From: Streptomyces sp. NBC_00285 | Lineage (GTDB): Bacteria; Actinomycetota; Actinomycetes; Streptomycetales; Streptomycetaceae | Assembly: GCF_036174265.1 (NCBI RefSeq) | Contig: NZ_CP108055.1 | Coordinates: forward strand, 4,526,001 to 4,590,000 | DNA length: 64,000 nucleotides | Reading direction: 5' to 3' | Shown: positions 1 to 7,850 of the stretch, piece after piece | Numbering within the stretch: position 1 is the first letter of the stretch | Layout: the number at the start of each line of letters is the position of its first letter | Program-made: the position numbers and the translations under genes | Notes under the pieces: generated by a model | Seen by the model: only the letters and a program-made list of their open reading frames with translations | Told to the model about the DNA's origin: nothing | Database searches by the model: none

Positions 1-215
1 AGAGCATCCTCAAGCCGGCCGTCAATGACGGCGGCACGGTGCTCGACAGCACGCTCAGCGTGCTGCTGGCCCACATCAACTCCGCGCACCTGGAGGAGTC
101 GCTCGGGCAGCAGGTCACCGATCTGCTGAACCCGGACGCCTACGTGAAGATGCACACCGTCTGGGCGGAGCACCTGCTCACGCCGACCACGGACTTCCTC
201 ACCACCAGCTGCTGA
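1..215 (+). CDS. C-terminal end of an unidentified protein (partial)
   Basis: An open frame enters from the left edge (codons from base 3) and stops at TGA 213-215, leaving about 70 C-terminal residues. Codons have the GC-rich third positions of real Streptomyces genes, and a very strong hairpin follows directly after the stop, which supports a true gene end. The visible part is mostly helical-looking with no motif I recognise and ends in Thr-Thr-Ser-Cys. The function cannot be inferred from this fragment. Confidence 0.6.
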   Translation, partial: SILKPAVNDGGTVLDSTLSVLLAHINSAHLEESLGQQVTDLLNPDAYVKMHTVWAEHLLTPTTDFLTTSC

Positions 216-222
216 CACCTGG

Positions 223-269
223 GTGGACGCCGTTCCGGCCGGGGCTCAGCCGGCCGGAACGGCGTCCAC
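223..269. terminator. Perfect 20-bp stem-loop terminator
   Basis: Bases 223-242 pair without mismatch with 250-269 around a 7-base loop. It begins 8 bases after the stop of the gene entering from the left and precedes the next gene by about 55 bases. No T-tract follows, as is common for Streptomyces terminators. Confidence 0.8.
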
Positions 270-324
270 GGTCATTCTCCACACCCCCGCCACATTTCGG
301 GAACCGCTTTCCAAGGAGTTCGGG

Positions 325-783
325 ATGACAACCGTCACCCTGCCCACCGTTCCTCCGCCCCGCCGTCTCACCGTGGCCCCCGGCCGCTCGCTCGCCGAAC
401 TCACCGCCTGGTACGGGCCGTTGCCGGTACGACGACGGCGGGTGCCGCTCGCCGGGGCCGCCCTGGAGATGTCCGAGGACGCCGCACGGTCCGCGTTCCG
501 CTTCGAGTTCGACCACCGTGAGCTGCGGGCCGTTCTCACCTCCGAGCAGGTCGAGGACCTGCCGGGCGACCGGCTCCAGCTCACCGCCGACCTCGTCCTC
601 GACGACCTCGCCTTTCCCGTCCTGCTGCGGCTGCGCGTGGTCGAGCGGGCGACGGACCGGCTGCTCGTCGTGGGCACGGCCCGGCTGCCGTACCGGCTGC
701 TGCGCCGGGCCACCGGATTCCGGCTGCCGTGGCGACTGCCGGCGACGCGGCTGCGGCTGCTCGTCGCGGGGGAGTTCGCGTGA
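325..783 (+). CDS. Small hypothetical protein upstream of cupredoxin
   Basis: A 152-residue protein. ATG 325 is chosen because AAGGAG lies 6-7 bases upstream, while an open extension to 223 would run through the terminator hairpin. The sequence starts with a Pro/Thr-rich stretch, then alternates charged and hydrophobic segments in a beta-rich pattern that very loosely recalls YceI-like lipid-binding barrels; I do not consider that assigned. There is no signal peptide or membrane helix. Its stop overlaps the GTG start of the cupredoxin gene by four bases, so the two are translationally coupled and probably share a role, perhaps in copper or redox handling at the cell surface. Confidence 0.7.
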   Translation: MTTVTLPTVPPPRRLTVAPGRSLAELTAWYGPLPVRRRRVPLAGAALEMSEDAARSAFRFEFDHRELRAVLTSEQVEDLPGDRLQLTADLVLDDLAFPVLLRLRVVERATDRLLVVGTARLPYRLLRRATGFRLPWRLPATRLRLLVAGEFA

Positions 784-1460
784 GGGGGTTGCTGCGGGCC
801 GCGGCGGCGCTCGCCCTCCTCACCGTGTGGCTGCTGCCGTCGGGACAGGCGTCGGCCGCTGGCTACGCCGTGGCCATGAAGGGGTACGCCTTCTCACCGG
901 CCACGCTCTCCGTCCCGGCCGGTTCCACGGTGACGTGGACCAACTACGACACGGCCCCGCACGACGTGAAGACCACCTCCGGCCCGCTCCCGATCCACTC
1001 CCCGATGCTGAACAAGGGCCAGAGCTGGAGCTTCACGTTCACCACGGCCGGTTCCTACGGCTACGTCTGCACGGTCCACCCGGACATGACGGCCGGGATC
1101 ACGGTCCGCGCGGCGGCCCCCGCTCCGGCTCCCGCGAGGACCTCGGCGGCACCGACCCGGCATGCGCACTCCGGCTCCGCCACCCACCAGGAGGCGACGA
1201 CACCCACGCGGACTCCGTCCCGTGCCCCCCGCTCGGCGCCGGCGATGACGATGCCGATGCCGTCCTCGCCCCCGTCGTCCACGGCGCCCGAGGCGGTCGT
1301 ACCGCAGCCGGCGCAGCTTCCCGCCACGCAGACGGCCGCCTCGACGGCCCGCCCTCTGGACCCCCTGCTGGTGCTGGCCGGACTGGTGGCCGGGGTGGCG
1401 GTCCTGTGTCTCCTGCTGGTGGGTTCACGCACGTCACGGGCACGGGCGGAGGACCTCTGA
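780..1460 (+). CDS. Membrane-anchored cupredoxin (plastocyanin/amicyanin-like)
   Basis: A 226-residue exported blue-copper protein. The start is GTG 780, inside the previous stop, with GGGGGAG just upstream. Residues 1-26 form a signal peptide ending Ala-Ser-Ala. The cupredoxin domain spans about 28-108 and keeps the type 1 copper ligands: His61, then Cys97, His100 and Met103 in the C-x2-H-x2-M loop. A Pro/Ala/Thr/Ser-rich linker (about 109-190) follows, then one C-terminal membrane helix (about 194-214) and a basic tail. It is therefore predicted to sit outside the membrane as a tethered electron carrier or copper-binding protein. The redox partner is not visible here. Confidence 0.88.
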   Translation: MRGLLRAAAALALLTVWLLPSGQASAAGYAVAMKGYAFSPATLSVPAGSTVTWTNYDTAPHDVKTTSGPLPIHSPMLNKGQSWSFTFTTAGSYGYVCTVHPDMTAGITVRAAAPAPAPARTSAAPTRHAHSGSATHQEATTPTRTPSRAPRSAPAMTMPMPSSPPSSTAPEAVVPQPAQLPATQTAASTARPLDPLLVLAGLVAGVAVLCLLLVGSRTSRARAEDL

Positions 1461-1492
1461 CCGTGCGTCCCTGACCCCGTGAAGGGGCCTCG

Positions 1493-1996
1493 TCAGTCCT
1501 TGGCCCGGTACCGCCGCATCTTCGCCCGGGCCCCGCACACCTGCATCGAGCACCACCGCCCCCGCCCCGCCGGACTGCGGTCGTAGTACGCCCAGTGACA
1601 GTCGACGGCCTCGCAGGCCTTCAGCCGGATCCAGGTACCCGCGACCAGGGACTCGGCGACGGCGGCGGCGACGCGGGACACCAGGGGCCCGGCGTCGGCG
1701 GGGACGAGCGCGGCCGAGCCGTCCGACGCGGTGACCGTCAGAACCAGCGGCGCCGACGCCAGCAGGTCCCCCAGCGGTGTCACGGCGCGGTGCGGCGGAT
1801 GGCCCGCGTGGGCCAGCAGCGCGACCCGCAGCGATTCGCGCAGCTCACGCGCCACCGCCGTCTCGCTCCCGGTGAGCCCGAAGTGCGCCCGTCCCTCCGC
1901 TGTGTCCAGGGAGTCGGCACCGGACTCCAGGTCCAGCGTGTTGACCAGGGACTGGACCAGTCCCAGGCCTCCTGGCGCGGGCGATCGCTCACTCAT
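1493..1996 (-). CDS. CGNR zinc-finger protein (ABATE domain), likely transcription regulator
   Basis: A 167-residue protein starting at ATG 1996. The N-terminal two thirds fit the stress-response ABATE-type domain (an L-x-N-T-L-D segment near residue 20). The C-terminus carries the CGNR-type zinc finger: Cys residues in the C-x4-C...C-x4-C arrangement, with the family CGNR signature present as C-G-A-R followed by a basic helix. Proteins of this family are predicted DNA-binding regulators. It faces the VOC genes across a 125-base region holding repeated GGTAACC elements, so it may regulate itself and the VOC pair; that link is inference. Confidence 0.85.
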   Translation of the reverse strand: MSERSPAPGGLGLVQSLVNTLDLESGADSLDTAEGRAHFGLTGSETAVARELRESLRVALLAHAGHPPHRAVTPLGDLLASAPLVLTVTASDGSAALVPADAGPLVSRVAAAVAESLVAGTWIRLKACEAVDCHWAYYDRSPAGRGRWCSMQVCGARAKMRRYRAKD

Positions 1997-2041
1997 GGCT
2001 GCACGCCACCTGTCCGGATGCTTGGTGAATTCCCTTGCGAC

Positions 2042-2104
2042 GTTACCTCCGATGCGGGAGCATGCGGTAACCGTTACTGGTTGCCGAGCTCTACAGGTAA
2101 CCGT
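2042..2104. promoter_or_regulatory. Cluster of GGTAACC elements in divergent promoter region
   Basis: The 9-mer GGTAACCGT occurs at 2066-2074 and again exactly 30 bases later at 2096-2104; the first copy extends to an 11-bp palindrome, GTAAC-C-GTTAC (2067-2077). An inverted GGTAAC lies at 2042-2047. These sit between the CGNR regulator (leftward) and the VOC pair (rightward), which is the usual place for an autoregulatory operator. Confidence 0.5.
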
Positions 2105-2121
2105 GCTTCAAGGAGGAAGCC

Positions 2122-2481
2122 ATGGCCATCGCCGAACTCGGAGTCGTCGTCCTGGACTGTCCGGACCCCCGCGCCCTCGCCGGTTTCTACGCCGCCGTCC
2201 TCGGCGGCACCGTCGAGGGCGACAGCGACTGGGCCGACCTCAAGATCCCCGGCGGACCGGCGCTGGCCTTCCAGGCCGCCCCCGGTCTCGTACCGCCGAA
2301 GTGGCCCGCCCCCGACGCCTCGCAGCAGTTCCACCTGGACCTGACCGTCCAGGACCTGGACGCGGCCGAGGCGAGCGTCCTCGAACTGGGCGCCAAGCCC
2401 CTCGACGCCGACGACCGCTCGCGCGGCTGGCGTGTGTACGCGGACCCGGCGGGGCACCCGTTCTGCCTCTGTGCCTGCTGA
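2122..2481 (+). CDS. VOC-superfamily (glyoxalase-like) protein 1
   Basis: A 119-residue single VOC-fold protein; ATG 2122 has AGGAGG upstream. It shows the family layout of an N-terminal V-V-L-D-C-P-D-P segment, a F-Y-A-A-V-L-G-G helix turn, and a C-terminal D-P-A-G-H-P-F-C-L-C strand. These are the glyoxalase-like (DUF1338-free, single-repeat) proteins frequent in Streptomyces whose substrates are mostly unknown; the fold serves glyoxalases, extradiol dioxygenases and antibiotic-binding proteins. The neighbouring gene is a tandem paralogue, and both probably form one transcript facing the CGNR regulator. Confidence 0.88.
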   Translation: MAIAELGVVVLDCPDPRALAGFYAAVLGGTVEGDSDWADLKIPGGPALAFQAAPGLVPPKWPAPDASQQFHLDLTVQDLDAAEASVLELGAKPLDADDRSRGWRVYADPAGHPFCLCAC

Positions 2482-2509
2482 TGTGCCTGCTGACCCAGGA
2501 GGATCTCCC

Positions 2510-2902
2510 GTGCCTGTAGCGTCTTTTCGTTCCGTGGCGATCGACTGCCCCGACCCCCGCGCACTCGCCCGCTTCTACGCCGGGATCGTGGGCGGCGCCC
2601 CGCAGGACGAGGACCCCGACTGGGTCGTCCTGCAGGTCCCCGGCGGACCCCGGCTGGCCTTCCAGAGCGCACCGGGGTTCACCCCGCCGGAGTGGCCGCG
2701 CGCCGACCGCAACTCCCAGCAGTTCCACCTCGACCTCGACGGCGGGAGCACCTGGGAGGAGATCGAGGCCGCGCAGGCCAAGGTGCTGGAGCTGGGAGCC
2801 CGGCTGCTGCACGCCGAGGACAAGGAGGACTTCCGGGTGTACGCGGATCCGGCGGGCCACCCGTTCTGCCTGTGCCGGATCGACCCGCCGCAGCCCCTCT
2901 GA
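2510..2902 (+). CDS. VOC-superfamily (glyoxalase-like) protein 2
   Basis: A 130-residue paralogue of the preceding protein; the two share the D-C-P-D-P-R-A-L-A start, the G-G-P-x-L-A-F-Q strand and the D-P-A-G-H-P-F-C-L-C end. GTG 2510 is taken as the start because AGGAGG lies 7 bases upstream and similarity to its partner begins here; an upstream in-frame extension would overlap the first gene. VOC proteins act as dimers or two-domain units, so a tandem pair could form a heterodimer. The substrate is unknown. Confidence 0.85.
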   Translation: MPVASFRSVAIDCPDPRALARFYAGIVGGAPQDEDPDWVVLQVPGGPRLAFQSAPGFTPPEWPRADRNSQQFHLDLDGGSTWEEIEAAQAKVLELGARLLHAEDKEDFRVYADPAGHPFCLCRIDPPQPL

Positions 2903-2916
2903 GGGGGCCTAGGGCC

Positions 2917-4029
2917 CTAGCCGTCCAGTTCGGCGATCTTCGCCGTGGACGGCTCGCGCCGCTGCTGGGCCGCGCGGGCGGTGAAGTCCGACCCGCGCAG
3001 CACGCGCTGGACGTTGCCCCAGGTCAAGAGCGCGAGGTCGGTCTCCGTCCAGCCGCGGCGCAGCAGCTCGGCGACGAGGTGCGGGTAGCAGGAGGCATCG
3101 CCGAGTTCCTGCGGATGCGCGGTCCCGGCGTCATAGGTGCCGGACAGTCCCACGCACTCGGCGCCCGCGACCACGCGCACATGGTCGAGGTGATCGGCGA
3201 CGTCCCGGACCGTCGGGCCGGTCTGCTCGGCGGTCAGCGGCACCATGCACAGCCCCTTGGCGGCGCCCACCTCGGCCAGCAGGTCGTCGGGGAGGTTGGC
3301 GGGGTGGGGACGCAGGGCGCGGGCGGCGGAGCGGGTGAACAGCACGGGCGCCTTGGAGACCGCCAGGGCGCGCCGCACGGTGGCGTCGGAGGCGCCGGAG
3401 AGGTCGGCGAGCACACCGAGCCGGTTCATCTCGCGCAGCACCTCCTCGCCGAACCGGGTGAGCCCCGCCTCGCTCGCCCAGCACACCCCGGTCAGGGTGA
3501 GGGCGCGCAGGCCGAGAGCGTGCAGGGAGCGCAGGATGCCGAGCGAGTCACCGAGGGCGGCGGCACCGGCGGGGCCGAGCAGGACGGCGGCCCGGCCGCA
3601 CTTGCGGGCGTCGGCGGTCTCGTCGGCGGTACAGGCGAGCCGCAACCCCTCCGGGTGGTTGCGTACGACCGTCTTCACCAGGTCCAGCTGCTCCAGCGTG
3701 GCGCCCACCGCCGGGTCCCCGTCCAGGCCTTCGGGCAGGTGCAGCGACCACAGCAGGGCACCGACGTGTCCCTCCCTGAGCCGCGGCACGTCCGTGTCGA
3801 CGGCGCTCTCGCCGAGCTCCAGATCGAACCAGGGCAGGTGCCGCAGGGCCCAGGGAAGTCCGCTGTAGCCGTCGGCGACGGGGTGCGTGGCGAGGATGGC
3901 GCGGGCCTGCTCCAGGAGCTCGGTGTCCGGGTCGTGGACGGGGGTGTACAGCTCCGGCACGGCCTCGAAGAGGCGGGGCAGTTCGCCCACCTCGGCCGTG
4001 CCGTGCAGTTCGTCCTGGAGGTCTGCCAT
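2917..4029 (-). CDS. M19 membrane-dipeptidase-like protein lacking the metal ligands
   Basis: A 370-residue protein of the M19 (renal dipeptidase) fold, ATG 4029. It aligns along its length with the intact dipeptidase at 4288-5475, including W-A-L-R near the start and the A-x-L-D-G/A end. However, the zinc-binding H-x-D reads Y-S-G, the bridging-Glu motif G-A-E-G-G reads G-P-A-G-A, the L-T-H motif reads L-T-G, D-L-S-H reads D-L-S-G, F-S-H-S reads F-T-R-S, and G-G-D-Y-D reads S-G-T-Y-D. The frame is fully intact with normal codon use, so it is probably a maintained non-catalytic protein, binding or regulatory, rather than a pseudogene. Confidence 0.85.
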   Translation of the reverse strand: MADLQDELHGTAEVGELPRLFEAVPELYTPVHDPDTELLEQARAILATHPVADGYSGLPWALRHLPWFDLELGESAVDTDVPRLREGHVGALLWSLHLPEGLDGDPAVGATLEQLDLVKTVVRNHPEGLRLACTADETADARKCGRAAVLLGPAGAAALGDSLGILRSLHALGLRALTLTGVCWASEAGLTRFGEEVLREMNRLGVLADLSGASDATVRRALAVSKAPVLFTRSAARALRPHPANLPDDLLAEVGAAKGLCMVPLTAEQTGPTVRDVADHLDHVRVVAGAECVGLSGTYDAGTAHPQELGDASCYPHLVAELLRRGWTETDLALLTWGNVQRVLRGSDFTARAAQQRREPSTAKIAELDG

Positions 4030-4214
4030 GACGGGCTCCGTACGTCGTGATCGCCTGATCGCCGTACGGTCACCGTCGCACGGAGCGCGGGGGCCTTCCT
4101 GGTGGGCGGCGCGTTCGGGGGTACGCCGGCTCAGTGGTCGCGCGCCGCCTCGATGACGTCGTCGAGGGTGTCCGCCGCCCCTGCCCGGCTGCCGCCCCTT
4201 CGGCCCTCAAGAGG

Positions 4215-4262
4215 CCTCGTCCCCGAACGCCGGACGGGCTGCGATCGCCGGCCCGGCGTTCG
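4215..4262. repeat. Streptomyces-type intergenic repeat, inverted pair
   Basis: On the reverse strand 4215-4241 carries the CAGCCCGTCCGGCGTT-type core followed by GGGGACGAGG, a sequence family scattered between Streptomyces genes; a forward partial copy lies at 4251-4266. Together they make a 10-bp perfect stem (4224-4233 with 4253-4262). It lies just downstream of the intact dipeptidase gene and may act as its terminator. A related element is at 39724-39777. Confidence 0.55.
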
Positions 4263-4287
4263 GAGGCGAAGCTCCTGGCCCGGGGCC

Positions 4288-5475
4288 TCAGGCATCCAGC
4301 TCTGTGATGGTCGCGTTGGACGGGGTCCTCGTCGCCCGCAGGTCCCTGGACACGTCTTCCGCCGCGCCGAGCACCCGGACCGCGTTCCGCCAGGTGAGCT
4401 TGGCCAGGTCGGGCTTCGACCAGCCCCGGTCGAGGAGTTCGGCGATCAGGTTCGGATAGCCGGAGACGTCGTCGAGGCCGTCGGGGGTGAAGGCCGTGCC
4501 GTCGTAGTCGCCGCCGATGCCGATGTGGTCCACGCCGGCCACCTCGCGCATGTGGTCCAGATGGTCGGCGACCGTCGAGGCCGTGGCGACCGGGCGCGGG
4601 TGGTGCTCCTCGAAGGCGCGGTGCACCTTCATCGCCTCCGGGGTGGTCGCGAGGTGGTGGAAGCCGTGCTCGCGCATGTTCTCGTCGGCCGCGGCCGTCC
4701 AGTCGACGGCGGCCTGCAGGACGAACTTCGGGACGAAGGTCACCATGGCCATGCCGCCGTTGGACGGGAGCCGTTCCAGCACGTCGTCCGGGACGTTGCG
4801 CGGGTGGTCGCACACCGCCCGCGCGGAGGAGTGGGAGAAGATCACCGGCGCGAGCGAGGCGTCGAGCGCGTCCCGCATGGTCGTCGCCGCCACGTGCGAG
4901 AGGTCGACGAGCATGCCCTCGCGGTTCATCTCCCCCACCACCGCACGGCCGAAGGCCGACAGGCCGCCGACACCGGGCTCGTCGGTCGCCGAGTCCGCCC
5001 AGTCCACGTTGTCGTTGTGGGTGAGGGTCATGTAGCGCACACCGAGCGCGTACAACGCACGGAGCGTGGCGAGGGAGTTGGCGATGGAGTGGCCGCCTTC
5101 GGCACCCATGAGGGAGGCGATACGGCCCTGGGAGCGCGCCGCCTCCATATCGGCGGCCGTCAGCGCGGGCGCCAGCGTCTGCGGGTACCGCGCGATCAAC
5201 TGCCGTACGCAGTCGATCTGTTCCAGCGTCGCCGGGACCGCGCCGGGCAGGTCCGAGCGGACGTACACCGACCAGTACTGCGCGCCGACCCCGCCGGCCC
5301 GCAGCCGCGCCAGGTCGGTGTGCAGGTGGGCCGACTGGTCCGTGGCGATGTCGCGGGCGTCGAGGTCGTAGCCGACCTGTTCGCGCAGTGCCCAGGGCAG
5401 GTCGTTGTGGCCGTCGACGACCGGGAACTCGGCGAGGAGTTCGCGGGCTGTCTCCAGTGCGGTCACGGCCGTCAC
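4288..5475 (-). CDS. Membrane dipeptidase (peptidase family M19)
   Basis: A 395-residue zinc dipeptidase. Its GTG start overlaps the purE stop by four bases. It keeps every family ligand: His23 and Asp25 in D-G-H-N-D-L-P, the bridging Glu in G-A-E-G-G-H-S, His in L-T-H-N-D-N, His in D-L-S-H and His in F-S-H-S-S-A-R, and the G-G-D-Y-D-G loop. No signal peptide or membrane helix is seen, so it is probably a cytoplasmic enzyme hydrolysing dipeptides or related amides. Co-translation with purine genes is odd, but the overlap is direct evidence of a shared transcript. Confidence 0.92.
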   Translation of the reverse strand: MTAVTALETARELLAEFPVVDGHNDLPWALREQVGYDLDARDIATDQSAHLHTDLARLRAGGVGAQYWSVYVRSDLPGAVPATLEQIDCVRQLIARYPQTLAPALTAADMEAARSQGRIASLMGAEGGHSIANSLATLRALYALGVRYMTLTHNDNVDWADSATDEPGVGGLSAFGRAVVGEMNREGMLVDLSHVAATTMRDALDASLAPVIFSHSSARAVCDHPRNVPDDVLERLPSNGGMAMVTFVPKFVLQAAVDWTAAADENMREHGFHHLATTPEAMKVHRAFEEHHPRPVATASTVADHLDHMREVAGVDHIGIGGDYDGTAFTPDGLDDVSGYPNLIAELLDRGWSKPDLAKLTWRNAVRVLGAAEDVSRDLRATRTPSNATITELDA

Positions 5476-5996
5476 TTCCCGAAGCCGAAACCGTTGCCCG
5501 GGCTCTCGACCTTGGCCCGCAGGCGCTTGCCCTTCTCGGTGGCCTGGTCGTTCAGCTCCTGCTGGAACTCCCGCATCCGGCCGAGGAGTTCCTCGTCGTG
5601 GGTGGCGAGGATGCGGGCCGCGAGCAGGCCCGCGTTGCGGGCGCCGGCGACGGAGACGGTCGCGACCGGGACGCCGGCCGGCATCTGCACGATGGACAGC
5701 AACGAGTCCATCCCGTCGAGGTACTTCAGCGGGACCGGGACGCCGATGACCGGCAGCGGGGTCACCGAGGCGAGCATGCCGGGGAGGTGGGCTGCGCCAC
5801 CGGCCCCCGCGATGATCACCTTCAGGCCGCGCTCGGCCGCCTGCTCGCCGTACGTGATCATCTCGCGCGGCATGCGGTGCGCGGAGACGACGTCGACCTC
5901 GTAGGCGATCTCGAACTCGTCGAGGGCCTGCGCGGCGGCCTCCATGACGGGCCAGTCGCTGTCCGAACCCATGACGATGCCAACAACGGGGCTCAT
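5472..5996 (-). CDS. purE: N5-carboxyaminoimidazole ribonucleotide mutase PurE
   Basis: A 174-residue class I PurE, converting N5-CAIR to CAIR in de novo purine synthesis. The start ATG 5996 overlaps the purK stop (ATGA), and the protein opens with the family signature [15 protein letters not shown] and the [11 protein letters not shown] loop that holds the substrate are intact. Length fits the family. The last base triplet overlaps the start of the downstream dipeptidase, giving a purK-purE-dipeptidase operon. Confidence 0.96.
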   Translation of the reverse strand: MSPVVGIVMGSDSDWPVMEAAAQALDEFEIAYEVDVVSAHRMPREMITYGEQAAERGLKVIIAGAGGAAHLPGMLASVTPLPVIGVPVPLKYLDGMDSLLSIVQMPAGVPVATVSVAGARNAGLLAARILATHDEELLGRMREFQQELNDQATEKGKRLRAKVESPGNGFGFGK

Positions 5997-7132
5997 TCTG
6001 TGATCGTGCCTCTCAGGTAGCCGGCAGCGTGACGTGCGCGTTCGAGAACGTCGTCCAGGTCGTCGCCGTAGGTGTTGACGTGGCCGACCTTGCGGCCGGG
6101 TTTCACGTCCTTGCCGTACATGTGGATCTTCAGCTTGGGGTCCCGGGCCATGCAGTGCAGGTACGCGGAGTACATGTCGGGGAAGTCCCCGCCGAGGACG
6201 TTGACCATCACGGTCCACTTCGCGCGCGGGCGCGGGTCGCCCAGCGGAAGGTCCAGGACGGCCCGGACGTGGTTGGCGAACTGCGAGGTGATCGCGCCGT
6301 CCATCGACCAGTGGCCCGAGTTGTGCGGGCGCATCGCGAGCTCGTTGACGAGGATGCGGCCGTCGCGGGTCTGGAACAGCTCGACGGCGAGGTGGCCGAC
6401 GACGTCCAGTTCCTTGGCGATGGTGAGGGCGAGCTCCTCGGCCCTGAGCGCGATGAGTTCGTCGAGGCCGGGCGCGGGGGCGATCACGGTGTCGCAGACG
6501 CCGTTCACCTGCTGGGACTCGACGACCGGGTAGGCGACGGCCTGGCCGTGCGGCGACCGTACGACGTTGGCGGCGAGCTCGCGGACGTAGTCGACCTTCT
6601 CCTCGGCGAGGACGGGGACGCCGGCCCGGAAGGGGTCCGCTGCCTCCTCGACGGTGTCCACGACCCACACGCCCTTGCCGTCGTAACCGCCGCGCACGGT
6701 CTTGAGGACGACGGGGAAGCCGTCGCCCTCCTGTGCGAAGGCCGCCACGTCCTCGGGATCGCTGACGATCCGGTGCCGTGGGCACGGGACGCCGATCGCG
6801 TCGAGCCTCGCGCGCATCACGCCCTTGTCCTGGGCGTGCACGAGCGCGTCGGGGCCGGGGCGCACGGGGATGCCGTCCGCCTCCAGGGCTCTGAGGTGCT
6901 CGGTGGGTACGTGCTCGTGATCGAAGGTGATCACATCGCACCCGCGCGCGAACTCGCGCAGCGTGTCGAGGTCGCGGTAGTCGCCGATGACGACATCGCC
7001 GACGACCTGCGCCGCGGAATCCTGAGGAGTGTCACTGAGGAGCTTGAATCTGATGCCGAGCGGGATGCCTGCCTCGTGTGTCATACGAGCGAGCTGGCCT
7101 CCGCCGACCATGCCGACTACCGGGAACGTCAC
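5993..7132 (-). CDS. purK: N5-carboxyaminoimidazole ribonucleotide synthase PurK
   Basis: A 379-residue ATP-grasp enzyme that carboxylates AIR with bicarbonate and ATP, feeding PurE. GTG 7132 is chosen because the protein then begins [14 protein letters not shown], the normal family start; a longer open frame upstream lacks similarity and codon bias. The ATP-grasp features visible are the [14 protein letters not shown] glycine loop and [11 protein letters not shown] near the active site. Upstream it faces the GtrA gene over about 165 bases that should contain both promoters. Confidence 0.95.
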   Translation of the reverse strand: MTFPVVGMVGGGQLARMTHEAGIPLGIRFKLLSDTPQDSAAQVVGDVVIGDYRDLDTLREFARGCDVITFDHEHVPTEHLRALEADGIPVRPGPDALVHAQDKGVMRARLDAIGVPCPRHRIVSDPEDVAAFAQEGDGFPVVLKTVRGGYDGKGVWVVDTVEEAADPFRAGVPVLAEEKVDYVRELAANVVRSPHGQAVAYPVVESQQVNGVCDTVIAPAPGLDELIALRAEELALTIAKELDVVGHLAVELFQTRDGRILVNELAMRPHNSGHWSMDGAITSQFANHVRAVLDLPLGDPRPRAKWTVMVNVLGGDFPDMYSAYLHCMARDPKLKIHMYGKDVKPGRKVGHVNTYGDDLDDVLERARHAAGYLRGTITE

Positions 7133-7297
7133 GACCCCAGGGTATCGGTCACGCCACGGCGGCCGGATTCCGCGCCTCTTACCCGTGCTCTTACCAGCTT
7201 GTTCCCATGAGTGTGAGTTCATCCACAGGCAACCGCCACGGGGGATGGTTAGCATGGCTGGGTTGACGAAACCAATCGACTGGGGGCCTGTACGACC

Positions 7298-7816
7298 ATG
7301 GGACATGGTTCCTCAGGGCTGCGAAGGGCCGTGCGTGAGGTCGCCGCATTCGGTGCGGTGGGCGGAGTGGGCCTTCTCGTCAACCTCGTCGTCTTCAACC
7401 TCGTCCGGCATCTCACCGGGCTGCCGGTGGTCCGCGCGAGTGTCATCGCCACCGTCGTGGCGATCGTCTTCAACTACATAGGGTTCCGGTACTTCACGTA
7501 TCGCGACCGCGACAAGACCGGCCGTACGAAGGAACTGACGCTGTTCCTGCTGTTCAGCGCGGTCGGCCTGGTCATCGAGAACGGCATCCTGTACGCGGCG
7601 ACCTACGGCTTCGGCTGGGACAGCCCGCTGCAGAGCAACGTCTTCAAGTTCGTCGGCATCGGCATCGCGACCCTGTTCCGCTTCTGGTCCTACCGCAGCT
7701 GGGTCTTCAAGACCCTGCCCGCCCGCGAGGCGGTCGCCAGCGCGGAGTCCTTCCTGGAGGAGGCCGAGCAGGCGGCGGCGCCCGGGGCCCGGCGGCCGAA
7801 GCAGCGGGTCCGCTGA
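7298..7816 (+). CDS. GtrA-family membrane protein
   Basis: A 172-residue membrane protein with four predicted helices (about 18-40, 45-65, 82-102, 112-132), preceded by GGGGG about 10 bases before ATG 7298. It shows the GtrA signatures F-x-x-V-G-G-V-G-x-L-V-N, F-N-Y-x-x-x-R-x-x-T-Y-R and the closing F-R-F-W-S-Y-R-x-W-V-F. GtrA proteins are thought to move lipid-linked sugars across the membrane for cell-envelope glycans. The last 35 residues are an Ala/Glu-rich cytoplasmic tail. No glycosyltransferase partner is adjacent. Confidence 0.9.
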   Translation: MGHGSSGLRRAVREVAAFGAVGGVGLLVNLVVFNLVRHLTGLPVVRASVIATVVAIVFNYIGFRYFTYRDRDKTGRTKELTLFLLFSAVGLVIENGILYAATYGFGWDSPLQSNVFKFVGIGIATLFRFWSYRSWVFKTLPAREAVASAESFLEEAEQAAAPGARRPKQRVR

Positions 7817-7850
7817 GCCGACCGGTTGACGGGGCGGCTGCCTCCTCGGG

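Noticed and set aside
4102-5904. Long rightward open frame of 600 codons opposite purE and the dipeptidase
   Set aside because: It is the antisense of well-supported genes; high GC keeps opposite frames open, and its composition (Arg/Gly/Val-rich) has no domain.
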